Positions 41,101-49,399 of a stretch of 50,318 nucleotides of DNA are shown piece after piece. Position numbers and translations under genes: made by a program. How positions within the stretch are numbered: position 1 is the stretch's first letter; the number at the start of each line of letters is the position of its first letter. Location of the stretch: positions 1 to 50,318 of the IMG/VR virus record IMGVR_UViG_3300031999_000035. One strand, 5' to 3'. Origin of the DNA: a virus. The notes under the pieces were generated by a model that saw only the letters and a list, made by a program, of their open reading frames with translations, did not search any database and was not told the DNA's origin.

Positions 41101-44100
41101 AAAGTACGGCGGTACAGTGTCAGCAGAGGGTTTAGCAGAACTCAGGGAAATGGCGGCAACTAAACCTAGACAGATCACTGGTGATACAGTCCCCGGATAT
41201 AATCTTCAAACTCACAACCGCTGGTTGTTTACAACTCCAGTAGACCTTGGTGAGGCTGCTCATGCAGGTATAGAAGCAACCAATGCTATCGGCTGGGCTG
41301 AAGTAGCAGAGAAAGAAGGAGACCCAGAGACTCTGATGGTGTTTGAAGTGCAGCCGAGTGACCACTTTAAGGCGATGGCAGCCACACCAATCGAGCGAGC
41401 ACACTTGCTGAAAGGTGAAGCTGGAAGGTATATAGCCCCTCACGTCAACTCTCTCATGTATCGTGGGCTTCTCCAAGAAGCCGCTCGAAAGGGCTTCACG
41501 AAAGTTCTCTTTCCTGTCGGTGATACAGTTGCGCAGATTGAAGGAACTCAAGCGCCGGTTGATCTTTATAATCGAATGGCTGCGAGGATGGAGAAGGAAC
41601 TGCCAGGGCAGACTGAGAGAATAATACAACCACTTGTAACTGAGGAGGACCTAGCCAGAGGTTTTAGTTCCGCTGAGATTAAAGAGAGAGGTATTGGCAA
41701 CGAGTGGCTCCAAGTCTCTCTCACTCCTGAAATCGCTGAGAAGCCATTCTTGATGTTCTCTAAAAAACAGGTTGAGACTCCAGCATTTAGGAAGTGGTTT
41801 GGAGAGAGTAAAGCTGTAGATAGGAAGGGCAATCCTGTAGTATTTTATCATGGGACACATGCTGACTTCTCCATATTTGGTGAGGGCAAGGTTTCTCATG
41901 CGTGGGATTCAGGATGGTATGGGGCAGGTTTTTATTTTACCGCCTTCCCTAAAGTTGCAGATAGTTATTCATACAATCGAGATAGACAGCGCTCTGAGGG
42001 TCGCAATATAATGCCTGTTTATCTCAGTATAAAGAACCCTTATATACTAACTAAGGACACACAAGCAGAATTCTCTCGTAAGTATTTAGGGTCTACAGAC
42101 GCGGAGGCAGTATCAGATAATAAAAATATTGTAGCCACTGAGGTTACAGCTAGATTACAGGCTGATGGATATGATGGAGTTATAGCTCGTGATGTGCTCC
42201 CTGCTGAATTTGTAGTTTTTGATTCTAGCCAGATCAAGTCTGCTACTGGTAATATAGGAACTTTCAGTCCTGAGAATCCTGATATTAGGTTCTCTAAGCA
42301 TACCCACGCACTCTGGAAAGATCTCCATGAACAGCTTGGGCCTCCTTCTGAGAAGGAGCGCAAAGCTGCTCCTAAGCGTAAATATGCACCTGCTGGAACT
42401 CGCTTTGGCTTCAAGGATTATGCTGAAACTAAAGCAGCTCAGAACACAATCAATGCTATGCCAGAGGATGTCAGAAAAGTCTGGGATGCAGCAGCAAGGG
42501 CTAGAGGGAACCCTAGCGACCCTATGAGCTACAATGTAGCTGAGTCCTATACGCTCATGGTAAGCAGGATGGAGGAAATTGCTCAGAATGTTATATGGGT
42601 TAATGACTTGTATGAAAGATTTAAGGTAGGGAATATAGGAGCTAATATAGAGGGAAGTCCTTTAAATAGATACAGCTATCCAGAGCGTATTGGTGGGCTG
42701 TACCGAGGACTACTGAAAAAGGCAGATAATATTCTTAGAATGGATTTAACAATAGATGAGTCTGGCACGCTCAGAAGGCTACGGGAGGTGAAACTTGAAG
42801 AGTATCATAAGTTCATCAACGCACTAAAGGTGGAGCCAGGTCTTGCTGTAAAGCAGTTTGACCTTGGGTTCAATAAAGATAGAATGGAATCAACCTTCGA
42901 GGTCTGGCGAGCAGCGTTCGCTGCAGATATGCCAGTTGCTCTAAGGGAGCAAGTTATTGGAAAGATAGCTAAGGGTGACGCAGAAGGCGCTAAAGATATA
43001 ATAGATAACTGGAAGATAAAGAATCAAAAGCTGCCGACTAAGATTAAGAATCTTCTATATAACGTAATGTTTGAGGGAATGCTATCAGCAGCTTCCAATA
43101 CAAAGAACTTTTCTTCAAATACACTATGGACGGAGACCATAGCATTTGTACTTAAGCCTATTAGAGTGGGTGTTGATGCCATGCTTAGCTCTAAGGCAAT
43201 GGGAAGTATTATCCCAACGTTTAAAGGGCGTGAGAGACAAACATATCTGCCTGAGATAAGTGCATTTATTGGAGAGCTTCATTCTGCAAGAGCTATGAAG
43301 AGGGCTGGTATTATTGCTAAAGAGGCGTGGAGAATCGGAGGGAAACCGAAACTGATTCAGACTGTTAGAGAAGAGACAAGATATCTTCTACCAGCAGAGC
43401 TTCGTAATCCTTGGGATGAGAATCTAGATCTTACCACGAAGTGGGAGATTGCTGTAGGAACTATGGTTAATCCATGGAAAGCTTTTGGGATAGGTAAGGC
43501 GGGAACAAGAGCCCTCACGATATTCTCAAGATCAATGGTCACAGCAGATGTGCTATTTAAATCTCTGGTGTTTGATGCTGAGATGCAGTCTCAAATAGTA
43601 AAGGAAATGCAGCGAACTGGTAAGATGTATAATGAAGTTGAGGTAACTACCAAGATGAAGGAAGCTGCTCATGCTATGATGAATAAGGCTACCTTCATGG
43701 ACAACCCTGGGAAGATTGCTCAGAGTGCCTATGCGGTGAGAGGATTTCTTGATAGACTTGGACTGCCAGGCACTGCTATTATTCCCTTTGTAAATACAAT
43801 GGCTAATATCCTGCAGAGGGGCATTGAGTTCACTCCAGGGCTTGGAATTCTTAGTGGAGTTCAGGATACAAGGAGTGAACTAGCTCGTAAGAACAAAGCA
43901 GCCATGAAGATTCAGGAGAAGACTGGCGTCACGCAGCCAAAGGTTAGGCTAGCGGATAGTGAAGCTTTGACAGATATGATTACGAATCAGATAGCTGGCG
44001 TGATGCTGACACTTGCATTGATGCTCCTTCTCCACGACGATGATGGAGAGGAAAGAATAACTGGAGCCCCGCCGAAGGATGCAAGAGATAGAGTTTCGTT

Positions 44101-44941
44101 CTATGCAACAAAGCAACCTTACTCAGTAAGGGTAGGAGATCACTGGATTTCGTACAGGAATGTAGAGCCTCTAAATATCGTTCTATCAAATATAATATCT
44201 TTTAGAGATGCGCTAAGGGAAGCTAGAAACCCAGAAGATGTAAAGGGTCTCGGAGATAAAGTTCTTGGATGTTCTGGGGCGCTGATTGAGAATCTATTTC
44301 AGAGCTCTTACATGGAAGGCTTTATGAATCTGATTAAGGACGGTAAGATAAATCCCGCAGCGCTCGGACGGATTCCAGCGGAGTTCGTTCCTTATTCAAG
44401 TCTCATGAGAGCAGTACATAGAACCTATGAAGTAGCAACTACTGGTGAGTATGCCCTCAATGATAATAGGAAATTCTCAGCGGCGCTTGCTGATGCTTTA
44501 TGGTGGGTGCCAGGAGAGATTGAGCATCTAAAGAAGACTCCTCGAATCAATGCTCTTGGGGAAGAAATCAAGATTCATGTTGGCAAAGGTGGCTTAATTG
44601 ATGGAATGAAGCTATGGTTTCCCCTTGGAGTAATGGAAGCCTACACAGACCCAGTGGAAGAAGAGCTTGCAAGTCTGCGGATATACATAGGGCTTCCATC
44701 AAAGAAAATGACTATTCGTGGTCAGGAGATAGATTTGCCTGAGGACTTTTATCGAGAGTATGCTCTTCTGTATGGAAAGTATACAAAGGAGGCTTTGTCG
44801 AAAGCAATAAGTCGGCCTGGGTTTCAGTCAATAGATGCTCCGGAAAAGAGAGTTGATTATCTAAAGCGGGCAATCGTTCCTGCTCGAAAGAGGGCAAGAC
44901 TGGTTGCTCACTGTCAGTATGTTCAGGCGTATCTTCGTTGA
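38141..44941 (+). CDS. giant polyvalent protein with metallopeptidase-like and ADP-ribosyltransferase-like domains (2266 aa)
   Basis: ATG at 38141 has AAGGA seven bases upstream; a TTG at 38123 is the alternative. Residues 1-90 are a helical opening domain. A metallopeptidase-like domain has GHELGH near 600, and a second zinc-type motif GHEAAHIA lies near 732. Residues 1010-1195 include 'GFTKVLFPVGDTVAQIEG', a domain seen in large phage proteins. About 1210-1390 is an ART-PolyVal-type fold ('FRKWFGESKAVD', 'VVFYHGTHADF', ending 'PENPDIRFSK'). The C-terminal 850 residues are helical, with a membrane segment near 1955. Polyvalent proteins enter the cell with phage DNA and act on host targets. 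This may also do the job of a T7-gp16-like ejection protein. Confidence 0.8.
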   Translation: MPILEQVVSNYDEFKKQPYSTRFRAANDFFDTQLAPDENYKKLPPMERAQIRRNYIDEEIGSTLTGTDSMIGDFFNKFMQGSSRIADIPAGTLEFLNSQTAKGVMDETWLAASADWWRNKVTDSAYWQAKRPTGKYEVPPKWTKPSEWFDPKRLVGSFLENAPYTVAAIAAYTYGGSIAGLVGIPRYTSAFQKGSSLALMMLSEGGDFAQTMRAAEKESGEDIPWHIQAGLAAAVGTANGILENILPERVSRSITRGAKSRLRAVIVNGLINAGYEGFTEVMQEVVTMMGELGVSDEIPDIYGRTAAAFHGAISVGAIFGAGTGMTTPIKAPVEERISEVPVGITPEAKTHAVITSAMTADALDKYAKASMDYLSDPTSDRRLDKLDYETKLIQLARAEGITEEALGKMLTNAKVDLIPVINRIRGTIVPLGTSVEPVKLTTKRYPDIDTLSLKVPRTDGTFYYVPTVTKGTVSRRAVNRAITTFSFLRNEFKDVHDKVSEIVILPEDPKAWVRGAIDNEGIIKGGTVIDSEMLDMIDQDWMKIAFAAEPDPENILNQSFNLSDLRKKAGIMVQKADGTYKLLLRARNEKTISSSDFAYVVGHELGHATQFAAGKVPKEFEAEKAATPALEEAAKAAGIKAQNLFNEANAIHPGLVFSRTNPNADKIGHEAIVRYRALNMLGHNFADIKIAQGELFVEDPLEPKAGLQRVNGYMDMDTRTLWVSNNAAPWVLGHEAAHIAISGLGKDNALVKQGFEMFGGSEEALSDAIGKYFENRVQDQTMMEKLGQWLKDLWAEFVRIIGVQQSEEQLMRSFNRRITDETMFAIPERIAEMQDRRGQFSRLAQDWQDEYVRLKDVGIGTEFSGSQAAIAMDNAIYYRDKVREVDEVLRAANKPRFKMSKLTTTLRFYDNLAKVKGNVNLAQLPLKSLKTEEIAFVKSVAQDLIDAGEKVVTPERLKQAIEAAKIPVSVEVETSQDLIPGVLAMLAKYGGTVSAEGLAELREMAATKPRQITGDTVPGYNLQTHNRWLFTTPVDLGEAAHAGIEATNAIGWAEVAEKEGDPETLMVFEVQPSDHFKAMAATPIERAHLLKGEAGRYIAPHVNSLMYRGLLQEAARKGFTKVLFPVGDTVAQIEGTQAPVDLYNRMAARMEKELPGQTERIIQPLVTEEDLARGFSSAEIKERGIGNEWLQVSLTPEIAEKPFLMFSKKQVETPAFRKWFGESKAVDRKGNPVVFYHGTHADFSIFGEGKVSHAWDSGWYGAGFYFTAFPKVADSYSYNRDRQRSEGRNIMPVYLSIKNPYILTKDTQAEFSRKYLGSTDAEAVSDNKNIVATEVTARLQADGYDGVIARDVLPAEFVVFDSSQIKSATGNIGTFSPENPDIRFSKHTHALWKDLHEQLGPPSEKERKAAPKRKYAPAGTRFGFKDYAETKAAQNTINAMPEDVRKVWDAAARARGNPSDPMSYNVAESYTLMVSRMEEIAQNVIWVNDLYERFKVGNIGANIEGSPLNRYSYPERIGGLYRGLLKKADNILRMDLTIDESGTLRRLREVKLEEYHKFINALKVEPGLAVKQFDLGFNKDRMESTFEVWRAAFAADMPVALREQVIGKIAKGDAEGAKDIIDNWKIKNQKLPTKIKNLLYNVMFEGMLSAASNTKNFSSNTLWTETIAFVLKPIRVGVDAMLSSKAMGSIIPTFKGRERQTYLPEISAFIGELHSARAMKRAGIIAKEAWRIGGKPKLIQTVREETRYLLPAELRNPWDENLDLTTKWEIAVGTMVNPWKAFGIGKAGTRALTIFSRSMVTADVLFKSLVFDAEMQSQIVKEMQRTGKMYNEVEVTTKMKEAAHAMMNKATFMDNPGKIAQSAYAVRGFLDRLGLPGTAIIPFVNTMANILQRGIEFTPGLGILSGVQDTRSELARKNKAAMKIQEKTGVTQPKVRLADSEALTDMITNQIAGVMLTLALMLLLHDDDGEERITGAPPKDARDRVSFYATKQPYSVRVGDHWISYRNVEPLNIVLSNIISFRDALREARNPEDVKGLGDKVLGCSGALIENLFQSSYMEGFMNLIKDGKINPAALGRIPAEFVPYSSLMRAVHRTYEVATTGEYALNDNRKFSAALADALWWVPGEIEHLKKTPRINALGEEIKIHVGKGGLIDGMKLWFPLGVMEAYTDPVEEELASLRIYIGLPSKKMTIRGQEIDLPEDFYREYALLYGKYTKEALSKAISRPGFQSIDAPEKRVDYLKRAIVPARKRARLVAHCQYVQAYLR

Positions 44942-45263
44942 GTACCTCTTCCAGTAGATGTGGGCTGCTTATAAGAGTTACCATCCCTACCATAGCAGCC
45001 CCATTATCTGCTATAATCTTTCGAGCCTTAGCTATAAAGACCAATAGATCTTTAGCGTTTGATATACTAAAGAGCTGCATTATCCTTATGGTTATTTCTA
45101 GCCATCTCTGCCTATCAGGTTCGTCCCAAGTTGCCTGATACCACTTACATTCATCCTCATGGTTCACTATACAGAAGATGGCATGAACTTGCTCAGCGGC
45201 TGTCTTAAGATATACCATCTGTTCCGCGACAAGTTGCCTTGTTATAAAGTCCTCAGGTTTCAT
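44712..45263 (-). CDS. hypothetical helical protein ending the leftward block (183 aa)
   Basis: ATG at 45263 has AAAGGGG upstream and overlaps the zinc-ribbon gene by 11 bp. Residues 1-105 are helical ('RQLVAEQMVYLKTAAEQVHA'). The last 76 residues are Pro/Glu/Leu-rich, and lie entirely antisense to the end of the giant polyvalent gene (230-bp overlap). That tail may be only a read-through frame. Function unknown. No terminator was found at this convergence. Confidence 0.6.
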   Translation of the reverse strand: MKPEDFITRQLVAEQMVYLKTAAEQVHAIFCIVNHEDECKWYQATWDEPDRQRWLEITIRIMQLFSISNAKDLLVFIAKARKIIADNGAAMVGMVTLISSPHLLEEVLNEDTPEHTDSEQPVLPSFEQERLPALDNQLSFPEHLLTETQADLLLSTKPPLYTFHTEEHTLDKSPQANLSPDHE

Positions 45264-45405
45264 TTCTTAGCCCCTTTACTAATAACGTACCGCAGCGTAC
45301 ACACATCATAGCAATAGGGGCACCTATCGGTAGGTGTTTAGGTAATCTCTTACGCTTCCCTATTACTTTTAGTTTATGCCCAAATAGCCAGCATCTTATA
45401 CACAT
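45253..45405 (-). CDS. small zinc-ribbon protein (50 aa)
   Basis: Starts MCIRCWLFGHKLKVIGKRKR and has two CxxC pairs (C2/C5 and C35/C38) with a basic segment between, a typical zinc ribbon. AAAGGAG lies at good spacing before the ATG. It lies between the helicase-like gene and the 183-residue gene. DNA or protein binding is likely; no partner is indicated. Confidence 0.65.
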   Translation of the reverse strand: MCIRCWLFGHKLKVIGKRKRLPKHLPIGAPIAMMCVRCGTLLVKGLRNET

Positions 45406-45407
45406 AG

Positions 45408-46589
45408 TTATGTCTCCTTTCTTGTATATCTAACTATTCCGTTCATCATATCGAACTTACAGAATCCCATTTGCTCCATTGTAGTTATTATTACCCCTAA
45501 GTCCTTTCCGCTGATATCTTCATAGAATATATTCATCAAGGTCTTGATAGAAACCTCCCGCTCTTCGGCAACTACTCTCATTATACGTAGCTGAACCTGA
45601 GCCAGTGGATTAGTCCCGAAGCCCTCAAAAGTTCGAGACATCTTCTGTTCAGCCTTCTCAATCAGTGCCCTTGCTCGCTCAAATTCCTTGACTCCCACAG
45701 TCATAGAGTCCCCAGAACTAGCTGAGAAAATCATGCAGAGTTTTAGAAGATGTGCCTGCCTTCGCTGCATATAGTAATCAAGTCTGCTATCATAGCTGAG
45801 TTTGCTTTCTTCTGCTACGTTGCGCCAATCCCCGTACAGCCGAATGAATTCCCTATCGTAGCGGAAGCGCCCGCACATGGTATTGATTTGCCCAAGGTCT
45901 TTTCTGAGTGGTTCAGCCAAGTCCTCCTGCGCAGCCGTGAGCGTCGGCTCAATAACAATCTTCGCTTTATCATCCTCGTAGACAAATACAGTACGGGAAG
46001 CAAAACCGCTGCCGATAGCCCCAGGAGGAAGAGAAGTTTGTATAAGCATCGGTGTGGTTGCTCCGAGAAGGTTGACCCAGACATTTGGTGCCTCCAGCTT
46101 TCCATGAGTATGTGTGTCGTAAGTAAAACGATTTTCGCAGTCATACCATTTGCAGAGGATTGTAAGAAAATCAACGTTTTGATAGCCAATAAAGACAGTT
46201 AGCTCACTAGATATAATAGTCATAGAAGAGTGTATGCCTGACATATCCCTACCAGCATCGTCTATCCATCCAAATGGAGCCGTAGCTTCTACTAAAGTTG
46301 TCACTAACTTTTGTCTTGATGCCTCATCAGCTGCTAGCTGAACACCAATCAAGTCAAGAAAGTTCTTAGCTGGACGAATCGCCGTGCCCTTGCGGGCTGC
46401 TGGAGGACCAACTAAGACAATATATAAATTTGGGAAGAAAGTCTCTGTTCCAAGTTGTAAATAACATTTTCTCTGGAGAGCCGCTGCTATTGCTGATATA
46501 CCTGACCATGTTCTATAGCTTACCCGCGGCTCGCTATTGTCTGTATACTCTAAGTAGGCATCAAGCCAATCGGGAAGCAGTCTGGGCAT
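45408..46589 (-). CDS. DUF3987-like ATPase, probable replicative helicase/primase partner
   Basis: A protein of 393 residues. The Walker A is the DUF3987-type GPPAARKGT (61-69), with a following 'WIDDAGRDMSGIHSSMTIIS' and 'SELTVFIGYQ' region for Walker B/sensor, and helices to a winged-helix-like end ('EVSIKTLMNIFYEDISGKDL'). DUF3987 proteins stand beside phage polymerases and act as helicase-like motors. Here it overlaps the polymerase gene by 29 bp, so a replisome role fits. No primase catalytic domain is present on this chain. GGAG precedes the ATG. Confidence 0.75.
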   Translation of the reverse strand: MPRLLPDWLDAYLEYTDNSEPRVSYRTWSGISAIAAALQRKCYLQLGTETFFPNLYIVLVGPPAARKGTAIRPAKNFLDLIGVQLAADEASRQKLVTTLVEATAPFGWIDDAGRDMSGIHSSMTIISSELTVFIGYQNVDFLTILCKWYDCENRFTYDTHTHGKLEAPNVWVNLLGATTPMLIQTSLPPGAIGSGFASRTVFVYEDDKAKIVIEPTLTAAQEDLAEPLRKDLGQINTMCGRFRYDREFIRLYGDWRNVAEESKLSYDSRLDYYMQRRQAHLLKLCMIFSASSGDSMTVGVKEFERARALIEKAEQKMSRTFEGFGTNPLAQVQLRIMRVVAEEREVSIKTLMNIFYEDISGKDLGVIITTMEQMGFCKFDMMNGIVRYTRKET

Positions 46590-48948
46590 CTATAAACTCC
46601 TGAAGTCTTGTGGTAGACCCATATGTAATTAGTTCATTGGATTTAAACTTTATCATGTCAAGTGCGTTGAACCCAAATGAGGTGTCAACAGGTATAGAGA
46701 AGACTCTTCCATCTATAGTTAGTGGCTTCTCTAAGGATAGTTGAACCATCTGCGTGGTAGTAAGTATAGCAAAGGTTCCTAAACTTAGAGGGAGTTGGTA
46801 CAAAATAGCATCATGAATATTGTTGAGTATATCAATCTCTATAGGTCCATTGTAATAGGAGTAGCATATTCCATCTTGATTGAGCTTCTCTGCCACATCA
46901 GACTGAGGTCCAAAGCTATAAGCCTCCTTAAACATATCTTCTCCCCATCTATCCATGAAGATTCGATGACGACCGAAGGCATTCACTAGGGTTCGGTCTA
47001 AGGCAAGCTTTGCTCTTATAGTGTTATGCCACTGACGGATACCTGGATAACTAAAATGATACTTATCATAGATGAATTTACCTTCAGCGTTAGTCATCTC
47101 GTTGAGTAGAGCGAACTTGATATAGTACATGTCATAGTTGAGTCCATGATTAGATTTCTTTCCCTTCTGTCTTTGCTCGTGAGTCACCAACTCGAGGGGT
47201 ACATTGAAAATCAAGCTGGCTGTCTGAGTGTGAATATCAATGTTGTTCTCGAAGGCTCGTATCATGTTTAGCTCATTAGCCCTATACGCGACATCACGGT
47301 TCTCAGCTTGAGACAAATCCTGCTTAACCATGATAAATCCTTCATCAGCTCGCATGAGCCGCAGCATCTCGTCCGGCTGATTTTGCAGATTAGCCCCGGT
47401 ATCAAAGATTGTTTTAGAAGAGCTAACTCTTCCTTGCTTAGTTCCAACCGGGTTCCACGAACATCTGAGCCTTTCATCCTTATCAAGTAATACCTCATAG
47501 TAAGTCCCTTTCAGTTTCTTGAAATGGCGAATCTGCTGGATGATACTAGCTTCTCGATAACCCTTTCCAGCAAGACGCATCATGGCAGTGTCATCAACTG
47601 TAGCGTTACCCATCTTGGTGTAGGCCTTCTCTCCCTTTAGAATGTAGAAGTAAGTCTTGACCTGCTTGGGAGATGCTACATTCAAAGGAGCACCAGTGAT
47701 AGAGTCTAATTCCGACTGAAGCTCTCGAATTTTAACGTCAGCTTCATCAGCGGCCTTTATAAGACCTTGCTTGCTCATCTTTATTCCTCGGCAGGCGATG
47801 TAAGTAAGAGGTTCAATGAGTCTCTTCTGCCGGTAGTATGTCTCAAGGTTACCCTGCTTTTTGAGAACATCTAATTGCTTCGGGAAGATTTGATGAAGAA
47901 CAGCAGCATCCATTGCACTATATCTACGGAACCTTTCAGTAGAACCAAAGGGATTCTTTATCCATTTCTTCCCTTCATCTTTATAGTAAGGCTCTCCATC
48001 ACAATAGACGCTGGTGAGAAAGTCTAAGCCTTTTGGAAAGTCAGGATGTGTAATAGCAGCTGCGACCATTGTATCTTCGACAGGCCGAACCACTATTCCA
48101 TATCGCATGAAGACAAAGGTGTTATCAAAGGTAATATTCTGACCAAGCTTCGTAACATTAGGGTTCTCGAGAAGTCCCTTTAATGCTTTCCAGATTTGGA
48201 ACTCTTGGTCTGGTGGGAAATAGTCTTGCCCTGCATCAAACAGCGGTATGCAAATTGCGTCCCGAGCAGAGATGCTAAGAGATATATGAGATACCTCATT
48301 GCGTGTAACCTCAATATCAAAGCCGACAAGGCTAGACAGACTATTACAGCGACTGATGTAATGCAGTACTTCATCAAACGATGGTTCGAGGATGAGTTGT
48401 CTTTCCAGATAGTTGACACTTGGGTCCTCACTTTGGTCTTTAATTCGCTGCATATCAAGAGCAATAAAATGGTTAAAGATATATTGGCGAAGTGCAGCGG
48501 CTGGATGAATAGTTGGAATGACCTTGCGGTCAGCGATTGCTGGGACTGTAGCTTTTAGAATAGACCCCCGTCTTTTAGTAATATCCTTTAAGCCAGTTAG
48601 AACGAACAGCGGAACGTTGCCGAAAGGGACAAACACGTTGGCTCTGCATGTAGCTAGTCGCTCAATTAGCTCCTCAATATAACGCTGTCCCTGCAGAGAG
48701 ATAACTGGAGTTTTCTTGCTAATGTTAATGAAATAAGATATATCATTATCAGGAGGTCTTTCCTGAATGACATTCTCAAAGCGACAGTCCTGTCGGTTGA
48801 GACCAGAGCGAACTAATATTCTGTCAGAGAGTCTACCGGCGGAGCCAACAAAGGGCCTTTGCTCTCGAACTTCATCAGCGCCAGGAGCCTCACCGATGAA
48901 GCAGATTTTGGCGCCGAGAGGGCCCTCACTATAGAGAGGTTTATCCAT
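46561..48948 (-). CDS. uracil-DNA glycosylase/DNA polymerase A fusion
   Basis: A protein of 795 residues. Residues 10-165 are a UDG-like domain (GEAPG near 19-23, PFVGSAGR, and HPAA near 148-151), as in phage SPO1 polymerase. Residues 205-360 are a DnaQ-like 3'-5' exonuclease (DIE near 211, NITFD near 271, YSAMD near 343). Residues 380-795 are the polymerase: motif A KQDLSQAENRD (Asp near 544), motif B RQKGKKSNHGLNY (593-605) and motif C NIHDAILY (Asp near 713). Motif C has Ala where Pol I has Glu. A TTG eight codons upstream is a second possible start. This is the replicative polymerase; the fused UDG may steer it past or read uracil. Confidence 0.92.
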   Translation of the reverse strand: MDKPLYSEGPLGAKICFIGEAPGADEVREQRPFVGSAGRLSDRILVRSGLNRQDCRFENVIQERPPDNDISYFINISKKTPVISLQGQRYIEELIERLATCRANVFVPFGNVPLFVLTGLKDITKRRGSILKATVPAIADRKVIPTIHPAAALRQYIFNHFIALDMQRIKDQSEDPSVNYLERQLILEPSFDEVLHYISRCNSLSSLVGFDIEVTRNEVSHISLSISARDAICIPLFDAGQDYFPPDQEFQIWKALKGLLENPNVTKLGQNITFDNTFVFMRYGIVVRPVEDTMVAAAITHPDFPKGLDFLTSVYCDGEPYYKDEGKKWIKNPFGSTERFRRYSAMDAAVLHQIFPKQLDVLKKQGNLETYYRQKRLIEPLTYIACRGIKMSKQGLIKAADEADVKIRELQSELDSITGAPLNVASPKQVKTYFYILKGEKAYTKMGNATVDDTAMMRLAGKGYREASIIQQIRHFKKLKGTYYEVLLDKDERLRCSWNPVGTKQGRVSSSKTIFDTGANLQNQPDEMLRLMRADEGFIMVKQDLSQAENRDVAYRANELNMIRAFENNIDIHTQTASLIFNVPLELVTHEQRQKGKKSNHGLNYDMYYIKFALLNEMTNAEGKFIYDKYHFSYPGIRQWHNTIRAKLALDRTLVNAFGRHRIFMDRWGEDMFKEAYSFGPQSDVAEKLNQDGICYSYYNGPIEIDILNNIHDAILYQLPLSLGTFAILTTTQMVQLSLEKPLTIDGRVFSIPVDTSFGFNALDMIKFKSNELITYGSTTRLQEFIDAQTASRLA

Positions 48949-48993
48949 TCTGTCTTTCTGCTTTCCTTTCAATTAGTATGCTCATCCTTTTCA

Positions 48994-49398
48994 TTAAACT
49001 CCCGCCAATTTTTGGTAGGAGTTATACAACCTAGCGCTCATACCTGCACTGTATCTTACATTGTTTATTGTTCTTATCATATTATATATTGAAGCTGTGG
49101 GCTCTTCACAGAAGAATATCCTCTTGTCTTGCAGCGCAGCAAAAGCTATCTCCCTCCTCGTTGAGTCTCCAATATAGCCATTCACATTTATTACTTGGAT
49201 AGCATCTGACATCATAATCTTCTGCATATGAACTGCGTCGAGCATTGCCTTAGTCTCGTCGGTTGTAGCTAGTTCGTCCGCGTGGGTGAATGTAGTGAGA
49301 GATATAACGAGCCAGCCTTCTTCACCAAGGCGTTGAGCTTCCCTGATGAATTCTACTTTGAATGAAGTTGAGCCACAAAGAGTTATAACCGGTGCCAT
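48994..49398 (-). CDS. nucleoside 2-deoxyribosyltransferase-like protein (134 aa)
   Basis: Opens MAPVITLCGSTSFKVEFIRE and later has 'MSDAIQVINVNGYIGDSTRR' followed by EIAFA. These are the nucleotide-binding start and the catalytic-Glu segment of the small nucleoside deoxyribosyltransferase fold. It could move bases between deoxyribosides, break down modified nucleosides, or bind nucleotide signals. GGAGGT precedes the ATG. The last nine codons (NSYQKLAGV) are palindrome copy 8, so the reading frame runs through the element. Confidence 0.75.
   Translation of the reverse strand: MAPVITLCGSTSFKVEFIREAQRLGEEGWLVISLTTFTHADELATTDETKAMLDAVHMQKIMMSDAIQVINVNGYIGDSTRREIAFAALQDKRIFFCEEPTASIYNMIRTINNVRYSAGMSARLYNSYQKLAGV
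48997..49023 (-). repeat. dispersed intercistronic palindrome, copy 8 of 8
   Basis: Arms AACTCCCGCCAA and TTGGTAGGAGTT with loop TTT (plus strand). It forms the last nine sense codons of the deoxyribosyltransferase-like gene, directly before its TAA, and lies 48 bp before the polymerase start. Confidence 0.9.
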
Positions 49399-49399
49399 C

